Source of the DNA: Jaenimonas drosophilae
Lineage: Eukaryota; Euglenozoa; Kinetoplastea; Trypanosomatida; Trypanosomatidae
Length of the DNA: 64,000 nt
Reading direction: 5' to 3'
Assembly (NCBI GenBank): GCA_030849065.1
Contig: JASAON010001657.1
Location: 62,001-126,000 of the forward strand
Shown here: in pieces, positions 32,001-39,799 of the stretch
Layout of the letters: every line of letters starts with the position of its first letter
How positions within the stretch are numbered: position 1 is the first letter of the stretch
Notes under the pieces: generated by a model
What the model was told of the DNA's origin: nothing
Seen by the model: the letters and a program-made list of their open reading frames with translations, nothing else
Databases searched by the model: none
Translations under genes and position numbers: made by a program

Positions 32001-34458
32001 CCAGAACGACACCGTCGCCCCACAATCGGAGCACCCGTCCTTCGCGGAAGCTCCAGAGCACGTTGAGATGGAGAAGATGGAGAGCCGCGAGGTGTCTCCA
32101 TCTCCCTCGGCGATTCATCCGTTGACGGGTATGCAGGCCGACTCACGGGACGCACTTCCCGACCTTCCACCCACTCTTGCTGACTATCCAACGGCACTCG
32201 TGGAACACTGTGCGGAAGAAGGACTTCCTGCACGGGTGGCCCAGCTCGAGGCGGAGCTGCAATCGGCTCACTTTCAGCTGCGTCAGTGGCAGCACCTCGT
32301 CCAGACGGAGCGTGCAACACGAGCCACGCAAGTGGATCATCTGGAGCGTCGCCTTCGCAGCCTATCCGCCTCTCCATCCATGAGCTCCCGCTCCGTGAGC
32401 CCTTCCGCAAAGGATGTGGAGCTTCAAGAGGCGCAGCGCGAGCGTCTTGAGGAGCTCAGCGCACGCATCCTCGCCCTTGAGGCGGAACGCGATGGTGCGG
32501 TGGCCACGCTACGCGATGCCCAACACACATCATCCGGAACCATTGCCACTCTGGAGGCGGACAAGGAGGTGCTGGCACATCGTGTGGCGCTTGTGCAGGG
32601 AGAACAGGCAAAGCTTCGAAGCCAAAATGAGTCGCTCCGAGCGGCCCTCTTCGACGCCCTTACCGCTCATGTGACGGAGGAGAAGAACGATCAGCTTCGT
32701 GTGGCTCTGCTGGAGAACAAGTGCGCGGATGTGGAGCATCAACGACACCTCTCCGAAATGATGGCGCGCGAGGCCATCACAATGGTCTCCCACAGCACCC
32801 ACCAAATCTTGGCGGAGACACTTCTATCATGGTCAGCGGAACTATCAGCGGCGTGGTTGGGTAACATGGCCGATCGGAAGAAGATGATTGATGTGCATGA
32901 GGAGGCTGTCCAAGGAGGTCAACGTGAGCGCCATGAGTCGTGGCGAGATGCCGTGGAAGAACTGCTTCTTGCCCATGCGACAGAAGTAGTGGAGCTGCGG
33001 CTGGAGGTTCACAGCGGCTGGCTCACTCAGACTCATGCGGAAGGTCTTCTTCAGGCACACGTTTGCGAGCGTCCTGCAGAGGACGCAGCGGATCTGGTGT
33101 GCCCCGTCATGGAGCCGTTGCCAAAGCCCCCACCGGCCTCCACGACGAGGAGACCTGATGTGGTGGAATCCCTCCCACGCATTGGCACCACCACGCCTGA
33201 TGGGCTGCGGAGCACACCCACTTTGCAGGCTGACACACCGTCCGCCGCCGCCCTTCTCCCGAGGAATGATGGCGGTGTCTTGGACGAAGGTGGACGGCGT
33301 GGGGCAGACATTGAGGAAGTCTTGGAGACGCACGAATCTGTCATGACGTCCATGGCCGCACAGCTCTCAGACATTGTGGAGAGCCTGCAACAGGGACAGG
33401 AGGAACATGGGTCGTTGAGACTACTCGTCGCACAACTGCAAGCGCAGTTGTGCGGTCCTGTGGACCACACTGAGGGAGGCACAGCCAACCTTCCGTCATC
33501 TGAGGCGTCGTCTGTGCGGTACCAACAACCTCATCTTGCGTGGATCTCTGCCATGATGGATTCTTGGCATCATTTTCAGCAACGGCGCATGGAGGAGGAA
33601 TCGGATTGGGCACTGCAAAAGCAGAAGCTCGTGGCAGATGCCATTTTAGAGGTTCTACAGCTCGCACTGACGTCATCATTGTCCAGGAGCCCAACACATA
33701 CATCTGCTGCTGTTGTTGGCAACGCGGTGGTGGCATCTACCCAGACCATTCAGAAGCAGGCCATGCGAATGGAAAGAGGAGTGCAGGAGCGACCATTGAT
33801 GTTGGCGGCCTCCACCTCCACCAGGTCTCCCATGCATGCCACCGCGTACACACAAACCAGAGCTGCAACTCGTCATCATCAGAGCTCCCAAACGGCTCCC
33901 ACCACAACCACGACGAAGTCCAGAGCGGAGGAGGCTGCCTTTCTGCTGGATGATCCAATGGCCCTACGCCACGAGCTCCAAGGGAAGCGGCAACACGTTG
34001 CCCGTTTGCAGACTGTGGTCCATGAACTGGAGCACCTTCGATCGCTGGATCAACGTACGATCCAATCTCTGCAGAGCTCCCTCAACATGTACGAGGATGT
34101 ACGGCTAAAGGCCGGAACATCATCTGCACTGCAGCTATGGCCGATGGAACCACTGGACGAGCTAAATCGTCAGCCCAAGCCAAAATCTACGCCAACAAAC
34201 CACCCGATGCCCGCCGGGGATGGAGGCACATTGACCAACACCCCTCTGATTCAGCGCAGCCCAGCAATCATGTCCTCGCTGGCGCTGGCTTCCAAAACAG
34301 CATTGGAGAGTCTGGCTGCTCCACCAACCTTAGGCATACCAACCACTCAGGCGGCTACAACAACAACAACTCCCAATTCATCTGCCATCCGTGGAGCACA
34401 TGGAACTCCTGTCTCCCCTTACTTCGATCGATACCAACAAATCAAGAACTCTCTATGA
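26002..34458 (+). CDS. Very large (2818 aa) unknown protein, disordered with C-terminal coiled coils
   Basis: The frame can start at a GTG (25990) but the first ATG is 26002. No known domain was recognised. Ser/Pro/Thr-rich disordered sequence alternates with a few folded-looking islands: about 200-340, about 840-1060 (helical, with hydrophobic runs such as FAYQVALLLTLSDF and FAMCFMRAALAPFLV) and near 1220-1250 (FQTYFVRELYPEW). From about residue 1886 coiled-coil segments appear (about 1886-1930, 1965-1985, 2060-2260), with a final one at about 2650-2705. No transmembrane anchor or catalytic motif stands out. Large proteins of this kind in kinetoplastids are often flagellar, basal-body or cortical cytoskeleton components; that is inference. 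Codon use is even throughout and no frameshift was seen. Confidence 0.75.
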   Translation: MNEGSSAAREEHTPSTALEWMHTVREVDDCFLRSLLHVHLSRPHIPKCPQLALDSPADEFRSFAFPTSMNLSTPMESDLLCHTEEEVVPTHSGSNTRRRSLSSPPPLPLCSSPEMSSGSSREVVGASEDAHVSELYPATSHVDDAMEPSASTTQAPAAPGISSTPLRSPRHGTIRPLSVDERQTYAGGWPSLVLQYAVVRQHLYMKGSPPYSHSWSRTSVPPLLAERPPSHASEEELSTLVDHLAQDLEVDLVEPPDVSSSSAGATPSILVPSLLQHWWRSPCGGSSARRRTQRPGWMLREWVAQWSPAVDKLPSELTSIIPQQSFVEKLRAVLRLPCVAGSPPPDVSWAQPLVVGILRRFDDTTAQHGAAAPGLKLRLLPPEETLEWREAVLAESGEASLPPSPTGGAAPTPTAPDTPHTFHAIIYELTGSEDAGLEVSVDGSLPTRSAESLSSDGVGYWQRLIPLAHFVHVLGTRAQVERTAQYVSAAVKAKRQERSMGRGGTVEPSLSQLVEPTSALAFFFTLAEGAEEVAFSSPSSPLSIPSPLRSSPTTRLAPASVRCPTANNNTMDAAQVEWSEWMYRHLLPVFMEVDGEQSKQQRGKHGALPPPQTKSKTVLLCRVQHITPELFTSAHTLDSSSFRAAKHPEFVAGQSETATPPRVKESALIQHILLRQLFFQPSSGDATMSASSPTSAPSSVSGGVEANATTSVATPEPSTLTEVRQLPTKEPTTRPKAPASPIGAVSASNRRVSFNEGLIVQLPEEDDGVESHIPDPSRPTIPGQDEADETDPSTSTASTAATSNDPSTCSPLSAQSPKKVLSSTLSSSLSVPAPKSILKSGRRYKVERLIRESASTRSVVPFRNAFVWKATMAESWSKDGVPSTLITGRRDASPRGDASRAVAITSRAYLSLVKELGVRFAYQVALLLTLSDFATGEDSTCAGSDLVSFRSDLLHLVSDFAMCFMRAALAPFLVGGADQDGGMVETERRLSIRGIAVAAASAGLPPITLLASPSALTPRLSPLALQRGQVVAYALLVEVQQRIVEHTWASVLSILRGLSCALTTAQWKSFIITPSNPQPSPSMCTFHSLASPAGPNSATTKPSLMPESWEQGDDEDDGSEVGEESALSLHDSPGSKMEGAPLSTRTRWGGFGVGAASHNEDPLHEGNGSTPLQQLRQLADLCNELLTKEWTTSSASGFSSTSEEISGSGDERALVVRATRDAVMECRWALFQTYFVRELYPEWVSLLQQASGRRASGCPRGDGVGSALDSSFRTGDFNGSHEEDSASRRLGGSRDGDDSEIRSPSSQGRHAQRLARQLKAARTISSEIAERCRVLIECFPVREGTQPSRAFSPMRPTFLRSIGDGAQLTPPRSSSPADVVCGETGERIAFSASVRLSESNRIDVDAADDEQTTGSTLTSSGPAPSRGLPKLPSLDSTGFENNSAPAPTSPPNGISGNPPLGYPNVAEDIRRVSELAGRLLGLLWHEGEEETSRECSRAFHDAQNPFVTSTGSLPHPRPRRGSMDTGAASEVFAPLGPWRANSFTGSMAPTSLCSFHMSSPSPIFSGMSLTSLRGGRSQPGNFLVSSMADSFNGSAIHGRRLLQSMGEDHVGHPVSVSGAPHFTDVPPDASAGGMSASSAVGSPLSLIKVPPPPFDREARGSPHASGGYSPRRGTSYPSMMPSFGSPSELPEPVNQESATAAHPDAVGASESAVLGSSAINMNAGGPLQLGGAMELSSVSHDEYGIFPHAEASLTSKPVSYQQELPGVMIHRCGVASPTSSSTLNMRSNPAADSATSATSSLGDGMLNGVGGTQPSHSPPNPFCRRFSFPLGLIDYGDRDDGRAAGRRGSLPSFPAELLLPRAATPTRRRTTVMDHSPPSSTKNGSAAVSALADLQGQLREALAEVDLLSIHYAEAQRLLLEQSEEHERWKLQHASLGEVLELQCGVTPSSGEGPTMADQRGHKTWYEMRISSLEEELERYRMMMQSSPLAHPPPPFVETDQNDTVAPQSEHPSFAEAPEHVEMEKMESREVSPSPSAIHPLTGMQADSRDALPDLPPTLADYPTALVEHCAEEGLPARVAQLEAELQSAHFQLRQWQHLVQTERATRATQVDHLERRLRSLSASPSMSSRSVSPSAKDVELQEAQRERLEELSARILALEAERDGAVATLRDAQHTSSGTIATLEADKEVLAHRVALVQGEQAKLRSQNESLRAALFDALTAHVTEEKNDQLRVALLENKCADVEHQRHLSEMMAREAITMVSHSTHQILAETLLSWSAELSAAWLGNMADRKKMIDVHEEAVQGGQRERHESWRDAVEELLLAHATEVVELRLEVHSGWLTQTHAEGLLQAHVCERPAEDAADLVCPVMEPLPKPPPASTTRRPDVVESLPRIGTTTPDGLRSTPTLQADTPSAAALLPRNDGGVLDEGGRRGADIEEVLETHESVMTSMAAQLSDIVESLQQGQEEHGSLRLLVAQLQAQLCGPVDHTEGGTANLPSSEASSVRYQQPHLAWISAMMDSWHHFQQRRMEEESDWALQKQKLVADAILEVLQLALTSSLSRSPTHTSAAVVGNAVVASTQTIQKQAMRMERGVQERPLMLAASTSTRSPMHATAYTQTRAATRHHQSSQTAPTTTTTKSRAEEAAFLLDDPMALRHELQGKRQHVARLQTVVHELEHLRSLDQRTIQSLQSSLNMYEDVRLKAGTSSALQLWPMEPLDELNRQPKPKSTPTNHPMPAGDGGTLTNTPLIQRSPAIMSSLALASKTALESLAAPPTLGIPTTQAATTTTTPNSSAIRGAHGTPVSPYFDRYQQIKNSL

Positions 34459-34588
34459 GCGTACAGCGGTGCTGCTTGCGGAGCTGAATACTGTCACCAA
34501 ATTCTCCAACAAAACGTTCTGTGCAGTGACGCACGTGTGTGTGCGTGGTCTGCGTACCAACCCTTGGGTGGTTCCATGCCCTCTCATG

Positions 34589-34636
34589 ACTCTTGCTTCT
34601 CCAACTCTCCATCTTCTTTTCTCTTCTCTTGTGTAG
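34589..34636 (+). promoter_or_regulatory. Predicted spliced-leader acceptor for bL21m
   Basis: A long pyrimidine tract (34589-34629) ends in GTGTAG with the AG at 34635-34636. The first ATG downstream is 34688, which fixes the likely start of the ribosomal protein gene. Confidence 0.5.
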
Positions 34637-34687
34637 TGTATTAGGTATTAGTCCAGCTGCGGCACGTACGCGACTGTGATCTCGCCG

Positions 34688-35257
34688 ATGATCCGAAGCG
34701 GGAACCCACTCATCACCAAAACACTGAGCCCACTTCTCGAGGGGCCCAAGTTCGCGGTAGTGCTCGTGGGCAATCATCAATATAAGGTCTCCCCTGGCGA
34801 TGTCATTGCCGTCCAGCGTATGCGGGCGGAAATTGGCAGCCGCATCGCCATCAAGAAGGTGATGATGGTGGGCGGGGCGCGGTTTACGGCCATTGGACGA
34901 CCGCTGTTGGAGAATGTTCGCGTCACCGCGGATGTGGAGGAGCAGAAGCGTATGCGCAACGTCGTCTCTCTCTTCGCCACTCCGGGGCGTCGCCGTGCTC
35001 GTTGGGTCGATGCTCCTCATGCTGCAACCATTCTACGCATTCGAGAGGTGCACTACGAACCCGAAGTCCGTGCGGAGCTTGACAAGTACGATGGCACGAT
35101 GCTCCACGACTTTAAGCCCACAGAACACACTAACGAGGTGTATCCCATCGATGATGGCTACGACAACTTCCGTAAGAAGGATTTTGCGGCGGTGGAGGAG
35201 GCATCGTCCTTTCTTGACCTCATGGGTAGTGGATCGAGCGCGCCGGAACAGGTGTGA
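34688..35257 (+). CDS. Mitochondrial large-subunit ribosomal protein bL21m
   Basis: 189 aa from the ATG at 34688; a GTG at 34676 would add four residues. The bL21 fold is evident: FAVVLVGNHQYKVSPGDVI near the N-terminus (the FAVI..GGKQYKV..GD pattern of the family), then a basic RMRAEIGSRIAIKKVMMVGG segment, and the GRPLLENVRVTADVEEQ strand pair that matches the GxPxVxGAxVxAxV motif of bacterial L21. The C-terminal about 80 residues, with a basic then acidic stretch, are an extension typical of kinetoplastid mitoribosomal proteins. It is expected in the 50S-like subunit in the mitochondrion, contacting the large-subunit rRNA. The import signal is short and basic. Confidence 0.85.
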   Translation: MIRSGNPLITKTLSPLLEGPKFAVVLVGNHQYKVSPGDVIAVQRMRAEIGSRIAIKKVMMVGGARFTAIGRPLLENVRVTADVEEQKRMRNVVSLFATPGRRRARWVDAPHAATILRIREVHYEPEVRAELDKYDGTMLHDFKPTEHTNEVYPIDDGYDNFRKKDFAAVEEASSFLDLMGSGSSAPEQV

Positions 35258-35674
35258 TGCGGATTCATCTCCGTGCTTAACGTGCGTACGCAGAGAGATG
35301 AAGGGGGAGGATGGCACCTTCCGAACATGGCTACCAACAGCTGCATCTTCGCCTGCGGAACATTTGCTCTCTCATCTTCATTCTTTCTTCTTCGCTCAAG
35401 ACCCTCAAGAAGAGGTGGTGGGCACGACGGGATACACATACGATATTCCCTAGCGTTCGTCCAGACCAACGCGTTTCTCCTCGCTCCTACAAGCGAGAGG
35501 AAGTGCTCATCGAGTAGGTCTTTACCACACCAAGACGACGTGGGTGCAGAAGACCCCTTCTTTCCTTACACACACGCACACACCCACACCTACATATCTA
35601 TTTGTAGCCATAAACACATAACACGAATAATACACCATCACTGTTGCCCATTTCCCACCTACTAGTAGCTGCCA
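35258..35674. other. Intergenic region, 0.4 kb
   Basis: No gene seen. It contains a CA-rich patch (35567-35600) and a weak pyrimidine tract leading to AG at 35664-35665, about 10 bases before the next ATG. Confidence 0.4.
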
Positions 35675-38600
35675 ATGACGTCCACGTTGATTCCCCTCTC
35701 ACGAGGGGCGATGCTCGACTTGGAAGCTCTCATGAACGGCCTCACGGACTCCCTCAATGATGCCTCCACCTCCACCTCATCCGTGTGTTGGTCGCCCCGC
35801 ACAGGCTTTCCGGCCACCCCAATGAGCGGCTGTAGCCATTCTCCTGCCAATCAGCCAGCGACAGCAAAACCAATGCGCGCTGGATACGGAGCAGCGTCAG
35901 CGGCAGCATCAACGGAGGCTGCTCCTCCCCACACCCACTCTGTCAAGGTACCACCATTGCTCAGTGTGGAAGTACTGACAGCAGCGAATGGGGTAGCAGG
36001 GTCTTCTGCGAATGCCGATCGAGCTCAGTTGGCCTCGGACCATCCCGCTCTCGTCGGTGGTTTTGTGGATGTATTCCGCGATCCTTTCACCACATCCTGG
36101 CGGCTGATCGATAAGATGCTGTACCTTGTGTGGTGGGCCTACTGCCCGAGGAGCTGCGTGGAGTGTGGGCTGCAGGAGGCGTGGATTCCTTCTGCGGACT
36201 GTGGCATGAAGTGCCGCGGCTGTGGTCGTGGCGGTCGCCTTCTCGAGACGAAGACGGCGGTGGAGAACTCCCACGATGATAGTGGCGATGAAGGAGAGGA
36301 TGACGCGATGGAGCAGCCAGACGATGGAGCAGCGGGTGCTGATGCCGGCGTCGAGCACTCACTTCTTCGAGGAACGTTGCAATCCTTCATGACCTTTCAC
36401 AAGGTGGTGGATTGCATTGGGGATCTCCTTCCAGGCTACGCCTGCACCACCTCTGGTGAGGAGAACGACCAGGATCATGCGTTCCTCCCTCGCGGAAAAG
36501 AGTTGGCCGTCGTCTTCCGTGCAGCTCATGATTTGGCTTCTCTCATTGCGCTGCCGGGCTTGCCCATCACAGCGCTCCCCATGGTGCAGCACACGGCCCT
36601 CTACCTGAGCCTTGTTCTCCATCGCTTTGTGGTTCCTTTCCCACTCTTTGTCCTTGCCGTGCAGTACAGTGGAGAGGCAGCGGCTGGCTCACGACGACGG
36701 AAGCAGTCCAACAAGCACGCACCAGGTGTGCTGGACTGTACAGCAGAGTATGTGGTTCAGTGGGTGGACGTGGAGCACGCTGCAGAGCAGTTGGGCATCA
36801 ACTTGGCCGACTTCTTCGAAGCTCCGCAAGTGAGTGCGCAGTATTTACAGAATGTGATGACCGTCGCACGCGACTACGCGGTACCGAGCGTCTTGTGGCG
36901 GCTTGATCGGGTACCTGGACGAGTGAGCTACGTTTCGGGCCTGCAGACAAAACGGCGTGAAGTGATGCCGGGCTGCACAGGCCTTTCTCCGGAACATACG
37001 GCCATCCTCGTCGCGTTAGAGCTTGCCCGACAGCTGGATGAATCCCCAATGACAACTACCTTTATCGAGGATGAGGAGGCAGCCAGCCGTCAAGCCGTGC
37101 GCCTCGGGAAATGGTTGAAGGATTTGGGGATGTACCCCACTTGTGACTTCTACAGCGGAGAGAACTCCAGTGGCACAGCTGCAACAGCGGACCCAACCTA
37201 CCAACGTCTTGTTGAACTTGTGAGCGGACCGAGTGGAAGGGACAGGCGCAATGCCAAGGACGAGGAAGTGCGCAACATGCTCACTACTCCTGCTTCATCC
37301 TTTGCGGGCTCCATGGAGCTGGTGCTCGCCTCCCCGTGTGCCAATGCACTGCTGCACCTCTTTGCACAGGTGTTTCAGATACCTGTACTGGAGCTGGCGG
37401 AGTTGGCCCTTCACAGTGGCATCTATCAAGGACCGTCTTTTTTCGTCTCAATCCTCGAGCGGTCGATGATGGAGGGCCGCTACTCGATCATGCCTCTTGT
37501 GCGCCGCATCTCCCCACTCGTCTCCCCGTGGAAGGCTGTGTACGATGCACTTCACTCTCAGGATCGCCTGCCCCTCATTACCGCACTCCAACTACTCCGT
37601 CGCAATGAGAACAGCTACGGCCCCAATTTTCATCTCCTGACACGAGCTCTCCACACATTGCTCGCACCGCATCAAGTGGGGCCCATTTACCAGTTTAACT
37701 ACGCCCTCCTCGTAAGTGGTGAGGTCTTCGTCCTGACCTCCGTCGTGGCCAACGGGGTGGCCGTATTCATGAATGTCCCTGCATGCACCAAGACCATCTC
37801 CTTCAACGCTCACAACCGACGCATCTCCCTGTGCGAATCCAACGGTCACAGCGGTGCACCAGGGAGCGGGGTGGAGAAGGTGGTGGATCGTCTTGATGCC
37901 ACCTTTCACCCTCCCGTGGTGGTTCACGCCGTGGGGGAGAGCGTGCGATGCATCGCCGAGGTCATTCGTTGTGGGAGCACCGAAGTCACTGGAAGCAGTG
38001 GGGTGGACCAGTGGAAGAAGGCGGTGGCGCTGATGGAGGCCTGTGGGCGGCTACGTCGTCAGATGCGGGTTCCTATCCTTGCTGCACGTTTGGAGGCAGT
38101 GTCTTCGATACGCTCATCTCGTGCTACGTCCAGCTGGGGTGGGGCGGACGTGGGCCTCACCGCCTCACCGTCAGCGGCACTTATTGGCTGGGGAAGTGTG
38201 GATACCGCTCTCACCACAGCGATGCACGTTGATGTATGCCGCATCCGTGCTGAGATTCAGGAAACAGTCTGCAATTTGCCCAGTGCGTCGCTCCTCCTGG
38301 GTCTCTCTGATGAACGCGTGGTGTGCCTCTACACCTCGTTGGTGTCGTTGCTGGAGTTCCTGGTGAGTAAGCTGGCCGCTCAAGAAGAGCAGCAGCAGGC
38401 CAGTGCAGATGCACAGGATAGAGTACCGCTGAGCTGGGTGGAAGAACTTCTCTTTGTGGAGGAGGACGACGAGGACGATGACGATGGCTTTCCCATGAAT
38501 TCACAGGGAAGTGGATACGCGTTCAACCGCTCACCACGTCAACGCCCGATGCCCATGCGAGGGTCCCACCGCAGTGGACGTACCCGCAGCCCAGAGCGTC

Positions 38601-39448
38601 GTGGTGCCATGGCGCTCCTCAACTCACCACCACAGTTTGCCAAGATGACGCCCGTCATGAAGCCCAAGTCGTCTGGGGTGACCATCTCCTCACTTCCTAT
38701 GCTGGATGAGCTGGATGAACTTCCCCCGATGGCGTTGGATTCCTCCGCGGCCGATGTGAAGGAAGAGTCCGCACCGATGCATGTGGACGCCCAAAAGGAG
38801 GCAGATGCTCTACACGCACTCGTCTTGCAGCACATGCCGCCACCTCCGCCCTACGAGGAGGTGCTGTGTGGGGCACGACGAAAGGAGAAGCGCGGCAACA
38901 AGGCTGATATGGAGTCAGCTTCTCGTCCAGCCGAGGTGGCGGACTTTGCCGTGTTTGGCCTACGCAACGCACAGGAGTGCCGTCGCCGGCTTCAGCGCAT
39001 CTACGCCTTTCTTGTTCAGTACAAGACAAAGAAGGCTTCCCTCTACCGCAAGTTCCAATCAGCTGGAGCTGGTGGGAGCACCTCGCGGCGGCGCAGCTCC
39101 AACTCACCGCCTCAGGATCAGGTGCGCGGTGTTGGGACGAAGAGCCCAGGGAAAGGGAGCCCGCAGGTACACCCCAGCCCTGTAGAGGTTTCTGTTCGTC
39201 AGCCCCGCAAGAAGACGGGGCGCCGGCGTAGGAGGCACGCCAATGACGCTCAGTGGCTGGCAGAACATGGAGGGCGTGATGAAGACTCCAGCGTCAGCGC
39301 CGGAAGCAGCCGTGGAAGTAGCTCCGAGCGTGAGCGTGTGGAGGCGGACCCTCCACAAGGGCGATCCCCTCCACGAACCCCGACGATGGAACCACGTCGG
39401 GTGCCAGGACGTGGTGGAAAGCGAAAACGAGGCGATGAGACACAGTGA
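35675..39448 (+). CDS. Unknown 1257-aa protein with a double Cx3CxxC module
   Basis: No family recognised. Near residues 157-183 two identical-spacing cysteine sets occur: Cys157/161/164 and Cys176/180/183, each C-x3-C-x2-C, separated by 11 residues. This looks like a small zinc-binding knuckle. An acidic run follows (about 195-225). The large middle (about 230-915) looks folded and mostly helical, with hydrophobic blocks such as LYLSLVLHRFVVPFPLFVLAV (about 308-328). The C-terminal third is disordered, with an acidic run EEDDEDDDD near 930, Ser/Pro-rich parts, and a strongly basic end (KKTGRRRRRH near 1178) that could serve in nuclear localisation or nucleic-acid binding. Start at the first ATG. 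A nuclear scaffold role is a guess only. Confidence 0.72.
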   Translation: MTSTLIPLSRGAMLDLEALMNGLTDSLNDASTSTSSVCWSPRTGFPATPMSGCSHSPANQPATAKPMRAGYGAASAAASTEAAPPHTHSVKVPPLLSVEVLTAANGVAGSSANADRAQLASDHPALVGGFVDVFRDPFTTSWRLIDKMLYLVWWAYCPRSCVECGLQEAWIPSADCGMKCRGCGRGGRLLETKTAVENSHDDSGDEGEDDAMEQPDDGAAGADAGVEHSLLRGTLQSFMTFHKVVDCIGDLLPGYACTTSGEENDQDHAFLPRGKELAVVFRAAHDLASLIALPGLPITALPMVQHTALYLSLVLHRFVVPFPLFVLAVQYSGEAAAGSRRRKQSNKHAPGVLDCTAEYVVQWVDVEHAAEQLGINLADFFEAPQVSAQYLQNVMTVARDYAVPSVLWRLDRVPGRVSYVSGLQTKRREVMPGCTGLSPEHTAILVALELARQLDESPMTTTFIEDEEAASRQAVRLGKWLKDLGMYPTCDFYSGENSSGTAATADPTYQRLVELVSGPSGRDRRNAKDEEVRNMLTTPASSFAGSMELVLASPCANALLHLFAQVFQIPVLELAELALHSGIYQGPSFFVSILERSMMEGRYSIMPLVRRISPLVSPWKAVYDALHSQDRLPLITALQLLRRNENSYGPNFHLLTRALHTLLAPHQVGPIYQFNYALLVSGEVFVLTSVVANGVAVFMNVPACTKTISFNAHNRRISLCESNGHSGAPGSGVEKVVDRLDATFHPPVVVHAVGESVRCIAEVIRCGSTEVTGSSGVDQWKKAVALMEACGRLRRQMRVPILAARLEAVSSIRSSRATSSWGGADVGLTASPSAALIGWGSVDTALTTAMHVDVCRIRAEIQETVCNLPSASLLLGLSDERVVCLYTSLVSLLEFLVSKLAAQEEQQQASADAQDRVPLSWVEELLFVEEDDEDDDDGFPMNSQGSGYAFNRSPRQRPMPMRGSHRSGRTRSPERRGAMALLNSPPQFAKMTPVMKPKSSGVTISSLPMLDELDELPPMALDSSAADVKEESAPMHVDAQKEADALHALVLQHMPPPPPYEEVLCGARRKEKRGNKADMESASRPAEVADFAVFGLRNAQECRRRLQRIYAFLVQYKTKKASLYRKFQSAGAGGSTSRRRSSNSPPQDQVRGVGTKSPGKGSPQVHPSPVEVSVRQPRKKTGRRRRRHANDAQWLAEHGGRDEDSSVSAGSSRGSSSERERVEADPPQGRSPPRTPTMEPRRVPGRGGKRKRGDETQ

Positions 39449-39799
39449 TGCGCTCCACTTACATGCCGGGTATGCATCTCACCAGTGCTTGACTGGATGG
39501 ATGCGTCTGATGGCGAGGTGTTGTAAGCGACAGGCTTGACTGTTGGGCCGGGTATCCGTGAGTTTATATAACAAAAAGATAACCTTCGGACTCGCTTGAC
39601 ACGGAGAGCCACACGTGTGAGATGAACTCCCTGTTTCCTGGATGCTGTACATGTGGTTGATGCCACCACCACTCACTTTCCAACTTCTCTGGATATTCTT
39701 GCTTCTAACATGTAGCACACAACAGCACCCACGTTCGCTCTAGAATAACATACATTTTTTTTTTGCTTCCACACACATCGACTTGTGCTCACATTGACG
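39449..39799. other. Intergenic region before the ELO array
   Basis: No gene. A T-rich stretch (about 39677-39708) with AG at 39714-39715 is the best splice acceptor. A later pure T run (39755-39764) has no AG between it and the ATG at 39800. Confidence 0.4.

Noticed and set aside
31589..32410. 273-residue minus-strand open frame
   Set aside because: Lies within the 2818-aa gene on the opposite strand; no independent support.
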